The notes under the pieces are model-generated. The model did no database searches. It had not been told where the DNA came from and was given only the letters and a program-made list of their open reading frames with translations. 64,000 nt of DNA from Edaphochlamys debaryana. Its lineage: Eukaryota; Chlorophyta; Chlorophyceae; Chlamydomonadales. Position 1 is the stretch's first letter, and each line of letters starts with the position of its first letter. Location of the stretch: positions 372,001 to 436,000 of the forward strand of contig JAEHOE010000029.1 in the NCBI GenBank assembly GCA_016858145.1, written 5' to 3'. Below, in pieces: positions 1-11,702 of this stretch. A program made the position numbers and the translations under genes.

Positions 1-128
1 GCCACCCAAGCCCCAGCCTCTCCGCCCTTGCCCAACCCCGCCACCCTCCCTCCAAGCCCACCCGACCTCTCCCCAGCCCCGCCGCCCTGCCCCCAGCCCT
101 CGCCCCAGCCCCGCCGCCCTGCCCCCAC

Positions 129-2092
129 CTTCATGTTGCCGATGAGCGTGACCTTGTCCTGGTCCCAGATCTTGCCGTTCTCCATGATCTGCTCCTTGCA
201 GCGGCGCACCAGCTGGTTGGTGATCTTGGTGAACAGGCGGGTCATGTGCTCCGAGGTCGAGTAGAACCGCGCGATGGTGTACATCATGCGGATGTTGGTC
301 ATGAGCGCGGGCAGCGACTCGGTGATCTCGTTGACGCGGCCCGCGTACATGGGCTCCAGGGACTTCTCAAGCGTGGCCAGGTACTTGACGTTGTCCTTGG
401 CCTCGTTGGCTGCGTCCGTGATCTGGATGTCCAGCGCCTTCCAGCGCAGGTAGGCCTTGGTCTTGGCGTGCGAGCAGATGCCCAGCACCAGCTTGCACTC
501 CTTGGTCTTGAGGTGCTCGGTGATGGAGTTGAAGTTGGACATGCGCGTGCGCCAGTACTCGAGCTCCGTGTCGGGGCCCGGCTCCTCGCCGTCCTTGATC
601 TTGTTGGTCTGGTTGAGCAGCGACTCGGCCTCGCGGCACCACTCCGTCAGGCACTCCTCCATCTCCTGCAGCGTGTCCTCGTCGCCGGCCGCGTTGGCCA
701 GCACGGCGGGGCGCAGCTCCAGCTCCGAGTACTTGGGGTCGGGCATGCGCAGCTCCACGCCGCCCGTGACGGTGGCCACGGCCTCCGTCAGCATGGAGCC
801 GAACTTGGCGGCCGCCGCCAGGAACTCCGTGAGGTGCTCCGGCGGCACCTTGCCCCACTGCTGCTGCTCCTGCATGATGGGCACGTACAGGTCCGCCACG
901 ATCGTCTTGAAGTTCTCCAGCGCGCTGCCGAACAGCTCGCCGCAGCTCATGTCCGTCTCGATCGCCTTCTCGCTGATGCCCTTCGGGTTGAGGCGCGTAA
1001 AGTACGCGCACTTGTTCTGTATCCGCTCATACTGTGGACGGGCGGGTGGAGTGAGCGGGCGGGGGAGCGGGTGTGAGTCGGGGGCCCTACCGGGAAAAGC
1101 ACGCTGGCAGAAGGGATAGATGCGTTTAGAGGCCCGAGACCGCAGGGCCTAGCCGCAGATCTCGCTGCCTGCGGCTGGCGCACGTGGCCTCCAGCCCATG
1201 CCGTACACCTCTGTGGCCACTCCGTGCTGACTGCTGCTGCGAGCCCAGAGCAACTGCGCCAGCAAGGGGCTCCCCCACCGCAGTCCGCGGCAGCGGCAGT
1301 CCGTGGCAGCGGCAGTCCGTGGCAGCGGCAGTCCGTGGCAGCCGCAGTCCAGGCCTCAGATCCGCCGCTTCAGATGCGCGCTGCACTGTTCCCCAAACGC
1401 TGCTTCTGTCCCCCGCCATGAAACGCCGCAAGTGCCGCCGCCGCTGCCGCCGCGCCGGTGTTCCATGGCGGGCCCCGCGAGCTCTTGGTCCCCCGACGTT
1501 CAGCGCACCGCACGAGCGCTCCGTGCTACTGACTGCCACCTTAAGGCTCCGTGGCCACGAGACTGCATCTTGCCAAGAATGCGTCCCGACGTGGCGAAGC
1601 CCATGGACAGGCCCAGCCCCACCCGGCATCTGCCCCCCGCACCTGCCCCAGCCGGTGCAGCGTGGGCTTGTTGTCCACCGGCCCAACGGAGCCATCCTTC
1701 AGCTTGTCCTCCTTGACCTGCGCCCCACGCACAGAATGGCTGAGCTTGCTGCTCTAGCGACCCGCGCCCCCAGCATCGCATGGGCGAACCTGGTAGACGA
1801 AGACCAGCGACGGAGCGCCAGTCGCCGTGAAGAAGCTGTTCACGGCTTGCTTGTCCTGACTGCGCACCACAGCGAGCCACGGTCAGCGCTCCAGGCCTGT
1901 GACTGGCAGCATGCTGCCCCAGCACGGCTCCCAACTCACACGAGTGTCTTCTCGATCACATTGTCGGGTATCCCAAAGGACTCGGCGAGCTGCAAGCAGC
2001 AAAATCTGGGCTCAGCGGTGGCAACGCAACGCTGGATGTTGACGCTCTCGCACCTTGTTCACGATGAACCTGTGCCGGTTGTCCAGCGCCAT
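129..2092 (-). CDS. Axonemal outer-arm dynein heavy chain, N-terminal part (partial gene)
   Basis: This is the start of a flagellar dynein heavy chain, the motor ATPase subunit of axonemal arms. The window holds only the N-terminal tail (DHC_N1 region), which binds intermediate chains and neighbouring heavy chains. Five exons (minus strand: 2054-2092, 1940-1989, 1790-1859, 1643-1717, 129-1031) join in frame to 379 residues. The protein starts MALDNRHRFIVNK, and the last exon carries tail features such as LEYWRTRMSNFNSI and KYLATLEKSLEPMYAGRV. Every junction is GT-AG. The donor after position 129 leads into an intron that leaves the window, so the motor domain lies to the left. The long fourth intron (1032-1642) holds a small tandem repeat. 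The start ATG at 2092 was chosen because it opens a 13-codon exon that splices in phase to the next. The N-terminus and tail look most like the gamma outer-arm chain (ODA2 in Chlamydomonas), but I am not certain which paralogue it is. Confidence 0.85.
1289..1350. repeat. 16-bp tandem repeat in a dynein intron
   Basis: Four head-to-tail copies of GGCAGCGGCAGTCCGT, the last one diverged, lie inside the fourth intron of the dynein gene. No coding role is apparent. Confidence 0.8.
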
Positions 2093-4512
2093 TTTGGCTG
2101 GCTGTTCCTAGCTCCTACCAGCGGCTGGTCATGTGGACGTGCGCGGTGCTCGCTCGCAGTTCGAGAGGTCTAGCCGCGGTAAAATGTCTTTTAATCAATA
2201 GACGCGTGCTCCTATGATAAGAATCTGTTATGTGCGAAACTAGGAGTACGCGAAACAAGTCGGAGTGTCGCGGAGCGGGGTGCCATACCATGGTCGCGGT
2301 TCCTTCGAGCGACACGATTTCGGCACAGCAGCTGCAGCCTCCGGCGCTTGCTATGCCAAGATACACATGCAATCCACCCCTACTGCTTAAGCCAACCGGG
2401 GGCTCCAAGCCTGTCAGCTTCGGGGAGATGGGTTTGAGGCCGCGGCCGCGGGCACGCGTGCCATTCCGGCGGGCCAGGCGGACGCGACTCACGCCAGAGG
2501 GCCCACCTGAGGAGCAGAGACCTAAGCTTAGTGTTCTGGAGGCCTCTGTGACGGGGGGGGCTGCGGGGTAGGCAGCAACCGCGTGGGCGTCCGAGAAGCG
2601 CCGAGCGAGCATGGCAGGGCATGGCCATAACCCTTGACACGTTCAAGCTGCCGCCTTCGCACGCTTTCCTGCGGGACTCTCTCTCTATGGCGTGTGGTCT
2701 CGTCTGTCTTCACTGCATGCATCAGCAGTTTGCCAGGTGCGTGAAGTCAAACGCTGCCCCAGGGGCCGCAGGGTGGAGCCTGGGGGGACCCCACTGCGCT
2801 CCAGGTTCAACGCTTGTGCACTTGCGTCGGGCCATGCCGCTGCGCAAAGCAGAGACTGCAGAGTCCTTTCGTGCACTCAGGTCAGGTCTTAGTGTGTGCG
2901 TTACCCAGAAGTCAAGGGCGAGGAACCATAACTCTGGGCCAGTTGTGGGGTTGCGGCGCTCTCACGTCCTTCACACCCTCTCGCTCTCCACAGCAAACCC
3001 AGCGCTGGCCGGGTTCAGTGCCCAGCCCAAACAGAAGAGGGCGGTAATGGGCCAAGCCAAGCACCAGTCATAGCGTGCTGGACTGGCCAGGCATACAGGC
3101 AACGTAGAAGGCGCCGCACGCAAGGGCCCAGACAGCCCCAAAAGGGCATACGGTAAGCAAGTGCCGGTACAAGGCTCTGAGCACTACCACGGATCGGGGC
3201 CCCAGACGGCGCCAAGCCGGTAAGAGCAACTCCTGGCGGAAAGCTCTTGAGTGATGCCAAGAGCCATGAGTGCGGACATAGTGTAGAGCCATGGACCCGG
3301 CACGTGGTGTTAGGCCAGTAAGGAGATCTCCAGCCACAACAAGGTAAGCGGCTTCTGGCCCCCACGTGGGCCCCCCCAAGCGACTCTGGCCGATGAACAG
3401 AAAGGCTGAAACCCTACGCCGTAAGCACCCGCCGTTAGAAGCAAGGCGACCCCAGGAAAAGGGCCTCCGCTTTCCACAGCTGCTCCGTCGCGGCCTCACG
3501 GCAAGGGCGCAGTCCAACAACAAAGGCTCACAACAGCCGCAGCCACGAGTTTGGCCCGAGCCAAGGTGTACCAATTAACAGAGCCACACTGCCTGCAAGT
3601 TAATACCGACTAGTTGCAGAGGCAAGGCCCCGCCGCCTGCTAAGGATTGCGCAGAGCCTTGCTTGTCAAACCATACAGGGCCTCGGAAGCACGTTGGACG
3701 CTGGACCTTGCTTAGCTACTTCAGGCTTTATTAATGAGAGGGCTAGAAACCACATCCAGGCCAATGGGTGGCAACTGAGCGCCAGCGGCCAATGAGAGGC
3801 GGACAGAAGAGGCCTGCCGCCTACCGACTGTACAGTAATGTACGATGAGGGTGAGTGGCATCACCGTGCTCGGAGCCTCAGACAGACCTTTGCAGTTCTA
3901 TCGGAAGTGCTACAATTAGGCTACAGTACTACTAGTGCGCAGACATATGTCTTGGAGCATTGACACTTGGCAATTGAAGTATCTATAGCAAAGAATGGGT
4001 AGATTTAGGAAGTAGACATCGCCGAGGCCAACTAGGTGCCATGAAAAGAAGAGGCCGATAAAGAGTTGCTTAAATTCTCTAAGTGCAACCTCTCCCCGTC
4101 ACCAGGATCGTAATGCTACGAGTCCAGCCGTCGCTCCTTCAAGGCCGGGTAATACACCTGGCCGATGACTGCCCCCACGCGGCAGGAGGGGGCACATGGC
4201 ACGTTCCTTCATTCTGCCCTGCACTCCTCTCAGCGGACCCAACCCTGGTGGCAACCCTGGTTCCGTCCGGCGCCGCCGGCGCTGATCCCCTTCGGCGAGC
4301 GCCTCTGGTCTGGCCGGGACACAAGCATGTGCCGTCCTTGCACTCTCTCCTGTCCAACTCCACGCTCTGCGCCTGGCCACCGCGTGCAGCCCTGCATTCC
4401 GCACGTGGCGAGCACCGCACGAGCTAGTGCCGCTCGTGGCTCCGCCGCACGTGCAACCACCGCTGCTCCTACAGGACACGTGCCCGCTGCAGGCTGGTCA
4501 GGGCTCCTCCTC
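2093..4512. other. Intergenic region between the dynein start and the gene A stop
   Basis: This stretch holds the presumed promoter and 5' UTR of the dynein gene on the left and the 3' flank of gene A on the right. Open frames here are the background expected of GC-rich DNA. None has a signal peptide, recognisable domain or consistent splice chain. 3580-4080 is more AT-rich than its surroundings. I see no gene, RNA gene or transposon. Confidence 0.5.
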
Positions 4513-7500
4513 TTAGGCGGGCATGACGCAGACGCCGTTCCTTATGACTTGTCCGGCGACGTTGCAGACGCAGACGAGGTTGCCCAGGCGAATGGCGCAG
4601 TGCTGGCCAAGCGGGCAACTGAAGGTGGTCGTGAGACACTTGTTCACTGCGTTGGGCGGTGGGGCAAGGGGGTCGGTCAGGGACAGGGCGGTCAGAGAGG
4701 GTACCTTATGAGGGTAGTTTGAGCGTGGTACCGGTACCTCATGTCGTCAGGGCTGCGGGGTGAGCTGCCACGCCGCACGCCAAGCGGCATACCCGCTTCC
4801 AAAGCACCTTTGACTTAGGATGCCTGAGCACCACAACAGACGTCGTATTGCTCCATTGCCCGCCCGCCCCCCTTCGCCCACTGCTCACCGACGCAGGCCC
4901 CTGAGCCCAGGTCCCGAAGAAAGCCTTGCTTGCAGGTGCAGATCTGCCGGGACAACAAATGCCAGACATGTGTCAGGTGTACGGCTGGAACAGGGCTAGC
5001 CGCAACGTAAAACAGGCATGCCGCAGGTTATCCCCAGGTCATGATCAGGCCCGCGCGACAACCTTCGGTGGAACTCAGCCCGGGTCCCGCAAGCAAGAAA
5101 GCGGGGTCGGGGTGACTCCGACAGGCCGGCGCCTCACCTTCTCGCCCGTGGTCGGGCTGAAAGTGCACTCAGCGTTGACGGTGCACAGCAGGTCACAGCC
5201 TTCGCGTGGAAGGGGGATGGAGGGGCTGAATGGCAGCATGTGCCGGGTCGTCTAAGGGCTGGGTCTTCAGGTCTGAACAATGCCGGAGCCATCAGGTCCC
5301 TCAAACGAGCACCCCGCAACGCAGGGTCACGCGCAGTACCAAGAGCCAGTGCATGTGCGCATGCTGAACGCTCAAGCCCCGACCAGCGCTCAGTAGCTCC
5401 GACTCTCTTACGTTCGCACAAGCCGGTATGTGGGTTGACGATCAGACCGGACCTGCAGGTACACCTGGTTGCGTTGTTGTACATGGAGCATACCTCGTTG
5501 ACCTGAAGAGTCGGAGACAGGGCAAGGCGCGAGGCAAAGGAATGAGCGTGTGAGTTAAAGCGACCACTGGGGCCGACAAGGGGGTCCAAGACATGCATGA
5601 GGCAGGGGGCTGCGGACGCCGCGTGTGGCAATTCGCGCGTGACCCCACGAGGGCCGATGAGGGAGAAGGCGGGGGTGCGGATGGGCTGACCTTGCAAGTG
5701 GTGGCGGTGCACAGGTTCCCTGCGCAGGGAAGGAAGCAAGAGGACCGGGGTGGTTGCGAAAGGGGCTGGGGCGCGCGCGCGGTCGGATGGGCGGCCCCCA
5801 TGGGCTGGAGGCCCAACGGGCCATCTCGGGCTCCTAGCAGACACGTTTGTGACAAGGCAGAGTTGCCAACCCGCCCACACAGTCCGCCGGTGATCGGCGA
5901 GGCTCCGTCTGCGGCTCCAGCAGAGCGTCCTGCTGTGCCCGCCCGCATCGCCAATGATATCCACTCCCAAGCGCTTACGTACACAGACTTGTTTTGCCAG
6001 ATCCTTCACGTAGTCGGGCTTGCAGATACTGGGAAGGGCCGGCGGAAGGGGGAGGTAGAGGGACGAAGCGTGCCGGAATGGGACAGTGTTAGGAAAGGAG
6101 GCGGTTTCTGAGGAATTCCAGCACTTGCGGCCAACTGAGAGGTTGGCTTCGAGGGAGCAAGGCAAGCCGCCGGCCTGCGCGCTGGCATGGGTACAGCTCA
6201 CCAGCTCGGGATCTTGTTAACGACCACGCAGTTCTCGTTGAGGCTGCACGGGTGGTTGAGGCACGTGTTTGCTGCGGGCGCGTGGGGAGGGGATACACGC
6301 AACACAACTTGGAGGCCGGCCACAGCGCAAGGGCTCTGCAACTGTTCGACCTGACCCGTACAGAGTTCCTAGGGAGTGGCCAGGGACCCTGGCTTGCCAG
6401 GCGCCGAGGTGGGCAAACAATCAAACCTAGGACCTAGGACCCAGGGGACCCACGGAACTCGCTTACGAACACAAACATGTAGCGTGCCGTCAACCACATA
6501 GAGAGGCCTGCAGATGCTGCATTTCGTGGGCAGGGTGCGGGGCAGGGGCGAAGGTTTGCGCGTCAGAGAGGTCGCAATTCGGGGTAATAAGCAAGGCCGC
6601 GTGGGGTAACTGGGGTAACTTGGGGTATAGGGTTTACACCAAGCAGGGCGCATGCAGACGCTACGGAGGCAGCTATTCCGAGGCGCCATAGCTAGCTAGT
6701 CAGTACGGTGTCAGGCTGACCAGGACATGCGGCACGGTGCGGCCATGCAAAGGCTATGCTGTGGCTTGGCATGGCTGCACCCTGGCCGTGCCGTGCCCTA
6801 TGCCACAGCGATGGCCGCCTGGCAAGCAACAGATTCGGACCTGGATGGCACGTTGACGCACGCAGGCGGCTCACCACGTGGCAGTGAGGTTGCGCATGAC
6901 ACAGACCTCGTTCATAAGACAGATTTTCCTTGGACACAGGTCCTCTGCGGGAAGGGCGAGTGCAGCAGTGCGTGTAGGCGGGGTGAGGGCAGGTGGTTTC
7001 ACCTCTAGACGGGTTGCAGAGCTCTGCGGCTGCACTGGAGGGTTCGTACTACTGTCTCCAGGGGCAGAGTCCACCTCACCTCGACTCGCCTACCCGCCTA
7101 ACCCCCCACCCGATCGCCCCACCCCCCACGCTTACCCACACAGCGCTTGAGCAGCAGGTCCTGAGCGTAGCCGGGCTTGCAGACGCTGCATGGGGAGGGA
7201 GGTAGCGGAGGCCGTGGGCAGGCGGGTCGTGGGGTCAGTGCAAAGCCGGGCCAAAGGCGGGCTTGGGCGCATCGCTCCCCCAGCATTCCGCCCTCAATGC
7301 CGCCCCGCAGGGCGATCGACCCACCCCGCCAGGCTGGCCTAGAAGCCCCAGGCCCGCCCCTCCGCCCGCGCCCGTGCCAAAGCCCGCAAAAGCACAAGAC
7401 GGGCCACGAGCCTCGTAGTTAAAATTGCGCTCGCGTCACGCGACGCATCATGCATCATTAGCATAATGCCACGGCGTCTCTTCCCGTGCAACGGTCCCCT

Positions 7501-9695
7501 ACGCCAGCTGTCTCGCGTGCTCACCAAGTGGCCTTGCCGTTGACCATGGCGCACGTGGCAAAGTCATCCGCACAGACAAAGTTGAGACACAGGTTCTGAG
7601 GGGCAGGGCAGGGCACAGACAGAGCAAGGGGAGGCAGGCGTGATGCACGTGCCAGTTGGGCAAGACGGCCACGTACCGCGAGGCTGTGCAGGTCGTCCAA
7701 AGGCCAGGGAATGCCTCGGACCCGCTGCGCCGGGCCGCTATGCCCTGGCCGTGTGGCATACCCATTCGTACTCGGCTAGCCGTATTGATTCTGGCAGCTT
7801 CTGGGATCGCGCCATGGGCCTAGCTGCAGACGCGCTAGCACGGTGTCCCCTGTCAGCCCGCCCGTAACCTCCTTCATTCAGCAAGACATGCGTACGTAGC
7901 GGCGGCCTCTCGAGCTGCCGTGTTGCCGGCTGGTGATGTGCGCACGGGCAGCAATACCGGTTCGGGTGCATGACCCCAAGCGGGCTTCACAGCCCTCGCC
8001 CCACTCACCCTGACACACTTTCCAGTCACGGTGTCGCGGACGAGGCCCGGCTTGCACGTGCACACGGGCTTGCCGGAGGCGTCGATGGAGCAGAGCTCGG
8101 TGGCGGGATCAGGGCAATAGTTGTAGCAGCGCGAGTCTGGCGGGAGGGAGAAGGAGGAAAGGGTGGGGTGCGAAGTGACTGGCAACTCACGTGTTCAAGG
8201 ACTGTTTGAAGGGCAGTCCGCGGGCTGGAGCGCCTCGCCACCCGTACGGCACGCCGTCATGTCGTACGGATGGCGCAGGTGCACATGGAGTCAAGCTTAC
8301 CGATGCAAAACGCGCCATCGTTGACCGGGGTGAATCCGGTCGGGCAGGTGCAGCTGCACGGAGGCGGGGGCGGGGGCGGGATACGGAGCAGGGGCAGGGG
8401 CGCGGGGCAGGGGTGGTGAGTGGGCATGCGAGGGTGAAACGCTGGCAATCAGGCTAGCCGAGGTAGGCGCCAGTGATGTCCAAGGGGCCGTGGAAAGCGT
8501 GGGGCTGCGGGTCTCCGGGCTTCCATAGGCCCGACCCCAAACCCGACCCCAAACCCGACTTCGTGCGCCATGCCTTCCACTGACCCATCCAGCTGTTTGA
8601 GAGCCCGCAATGCCTTTGCACTCCCAACCCGCCTCACGTGTATCCTGAGACTGCGGTGGCGTTGGCCGCACAGGTGGCGTTCGGGTGGCCGCAGACCCCA
8701 GCCATGGGCCTGGTGCATACGGTTTGGCATCGATGGGTGCTGGGGTTCCAGAAGTAGCCTTTGGCGCAGGAGCACGTGTAGGACCCGGGCAGGTTCTTGC
8801 AGACCGGAGGGGCGGCGGCGTTGGGGCCGCACAGCGAGGGCAGCGAGGCGGCCGAGAGCTGGCACCTGCGGGGGACGCGGCAGGAGGCAGAAGGGTCGGG
8901 CGGGGCAGAGGGGGGGGGTCAGAAAGGACTGAACCGTGACTGAGCTTTTGTTCAAGGGCAAGGTAAGTTGTGCGCTTCAATTCCAGTTACCCTGTTTCGG
9001 GGGCTGTTGTCTCGGTGCCGACATCGCCCGGACTTTCCGGCTCGCCGCGCTTCGGCGCGTCATCCCGTTGCCAAGGAGCGCACAGGAGCAGCTTAACTAA
9101 GCAGCATGTTAAATCATTTTACCTTGCAGTGTGTGCTCTACGCATTTGCCGAGAGGCGGTGACTTTCAAACCGCTGCCGCATCGTTGCGTGAATACAGGT
9201 AAAATTAGACAGCGTGTATCCGATCTGTCAGCTTTGCACAAAGATGATGGGCCAAACGTGGCACGTACCCGCGCCTGCAGCCCCCCGGGACTTCTCCGCC
9301 ATCCCCCCGCTCACTCATCCACGTCGGCGCAGACTTGAGGGGCAGTGTTGTAGTATCCCGCAGCACAGATGCAGGAGAAGGCGCTGGACAACGGATACGC
9401 CGGCACACATTTGTGTGGGCGGGGACACGGGCTCGGGTCTGTGGCGGCGCAGGGACTGAGAACTGCGAGGGGAAGGGGAGCGTGCAGGGGGCAGGTGATC
9501 TTGTGTTATCATACATGGTGGAACGCGAGGTAATGCGCTCGTGTGTGCCCTGCGCCGCTGCGGGCGTGTAATGTTGGCTGGACACCCTAGGACTTGACAG
9601 AACACGAACGCCATACCTGGCTGGGCGAAGGCGCCGCTGAGCACGGCCAGCCCAAGCGCCAGCGACAGCAGCAGCGCCAGCGTAGCGCGCCGCAT
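4513..9695 (-). CDS. Gene A: secreted EGF-like multi-repeat protein, 455 aa, 16 exons
   Basis: This is a predicted secreted protein built of cysteine-rich EGF-like modules. Exons (minus): 9617-9695, 9315-9462, 8638-8865, 8301-8353, 8009-8136, 7525-7595, 7136-7185, 6875-6944, 6467-6516, 6202-6271, 5979-6028, 5691-5719, 5412-5502, 5138-5199, 4889-4943, 4513-4646. They sum to 1368 nt with no internal stop and end in TAA. A signal peptide (residues 1-24, hydrophobic core LALLLSLALGLAVL) is followed by an EGF-like domain, a calcium-binding EGF domain opened by DVDEC, then repeated units. These follow the form C-x4-C-x5-C...C-x-C-x-P-G-[YF]...C-V. The chain ends CVMPA. Most module borders are phase-1 introns, with phase 2 or 0 inside modules. 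Gene B is the sister copy, with the same exon order and mostly identical exon lengths. No transmembrane segment follows the signal peptide. A matrix or adhesion role is inference. I know no named family for it. Confidence 0.87.
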
Positions 9696-11702
9696 GGCCT
9701 TGTCGAGGGCTCCTGAGTCTGCAGGGTTGCCGGGGTGTGGGCGTTGGTCGCACTCTTACAGCGGGAAATGAGGGGGAAGGAGAAACGGGCGACAAGGGTG
9801 CGCGGAAAGCAAGGCCAGCAAAGTGCGAAATGAGGGGGAAGTGCAAGGCGTTGCGGGAGCCAGAGGTGTTGGCACGAGACGGGCGCCTGAGGACGCCAAA
9901 TGACTCCAAAAGATGCCAAAAAGACGTCTCGCCACACGACTCTTGTGGGTTTGTGTGGCGTCTGGCACCGGGAGGGCGTTGTGGCGGTAATGCCATGGAC
10001 GCTCTAGTCCCACGCCCCGGTCCACCGCCGATAACGAAGACTCTATCAGTGCGCTACCCGCGATCCCGAGATCATTGGCCGTGAGGGGCTAGTAACCAGG
10101 GGCTAACGTCGCGCGGCAGGGATGGTCCACGCGAGAGAGCTCCGACACCAGTCTTTCACTCGGGCCACACCCATCTCATGAGATCCATATACTACGGAAG
10201 CATAGGCAACGCAGCCTGCTCGGACGGAGGCTTACCGAGAGTTGTGAATCGGCGACTTAACTGGGGTGGCTTGCGAGCACTGTAGCTTTTGAGCGTTGAT
10301 ACTTCAGCTTTGGCTTCTGTTACTGTGCGACAAGTTGCATTCTGGACGTTTTGCGCAGCGTCCACAGAGATACGCGCATGGCAACGGTTGGCCGTACGCG
10401 ATTCAACCGAACCTGACACGGTTGCCCGACTTTGTTGGCCTGCAGCGCTTCATGTTTGGCCCGATAGCACACCAGGCGACGGTTCGAGCTGTCTGAGCGC
10501 GCTCTCGCCTTGACCCTGCCCGACCGGTGCCACCCATACCGCCATGGGGATGCTACTGGTCCCCAACGGAAACCCGAAATGATTGCATGGCTTGATTTAC
10601 TGCATGTAAGCGCCTTTCGCGGGGCCAGTAGTGCTTGAAGGCGGTCGGGCGCGCGTCGCGACACGGTCTCCGCGATTGTCCCCGGCGGAACCCTCCGGCG
10701 TAGTCGCAGTTTAGCCCAAAGAAGCCCAGCGTAGGGACAAGACGGGACAAGCGCAATGCTGTCAACACGGTTGCGGGTCGCTGAATGCCCAGTCAACAGT
10801 TGCAGTCGTGTCGGCTCGGTCCAGAAGTGCCAAGCGTGACCAACCTCGGCCGCTCGCTCGAGAGTATCGGGAGGCAATCAGGGCAGCCTTCGTTGTGCGC
10901 CCCCAGGACATGCAATTGGCCAACGCGGCGTACTTCTGTGATGACAGACGACAACACCTGGTGGCGTGGCCCAAACAACACGGCCGTGTGACGAGGGGCC
11001 AAGGTCCCGTACTCACAGCGTGATCTCCCGCGTTATGGCGTAACTCAAGGAAGCCAAGAGGCGCCACACACATGAAAGACACGCACAGTGACAGCCGCTA
11101 CAGGCTGACACGTCATACTCATACGCTTGACTGTGCAAGGGCCAGGAGCCCTGTATGTACGTAAAAGCGGACCAGGGGACAGTGTGTGGCCCATGCTTCT
11201 ACTTCATCGTCCTCACCACCATGTAGCCCACGTTTCGCCGGCCAGCCCAGACATAGGACGTGGTCCCTGGATCCTGGCTCTGGACATACGATTAGTTATA
11301 CTGCCGCCCAAGAGAAGACCTTCAGATAGAAAGCAGGCCACACGTGATCACCCAACCCGTGGAGTGCACACGGCACGCGCACTGGCGCTGCAGCGGCATG
11401 CCTCCTATACCCCAGCTTGGCATTGGCCAGCTATGTACGCAATCTCCGCACAGAATCTTGCCGCATTCCCAACAATAACTACACGCTCGCTCTTCCTGGC
11501 CGCCTCCTTGGGGCCGGCCCGCTCGGGACCGCGCGCCGCACGCTTGTACGAAAGAATAATACCATACCGGGCCGCCTGCTGCTCCTGTGTTCCCCCCGTC
11601 CACTGGGACACGCACAAAGAGACCGCAGTAGAGGCTGACAATACGGGGCACAGGAGCCTGCTAAGCAGAGACAGACTCTTTGTTTGCGGGCTCCCTCCTC
11701 GT
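9696..11702. other. Intergenic region between genes A and B
   Basis: This presumably holds the promoter of gene A (left end) and the 3' flank of gene B (right end). Open frames at 10320-10877 and 11127-12551 have no domain, signal peptide or splice support. No additional gene is supported. Confidence 0.5.
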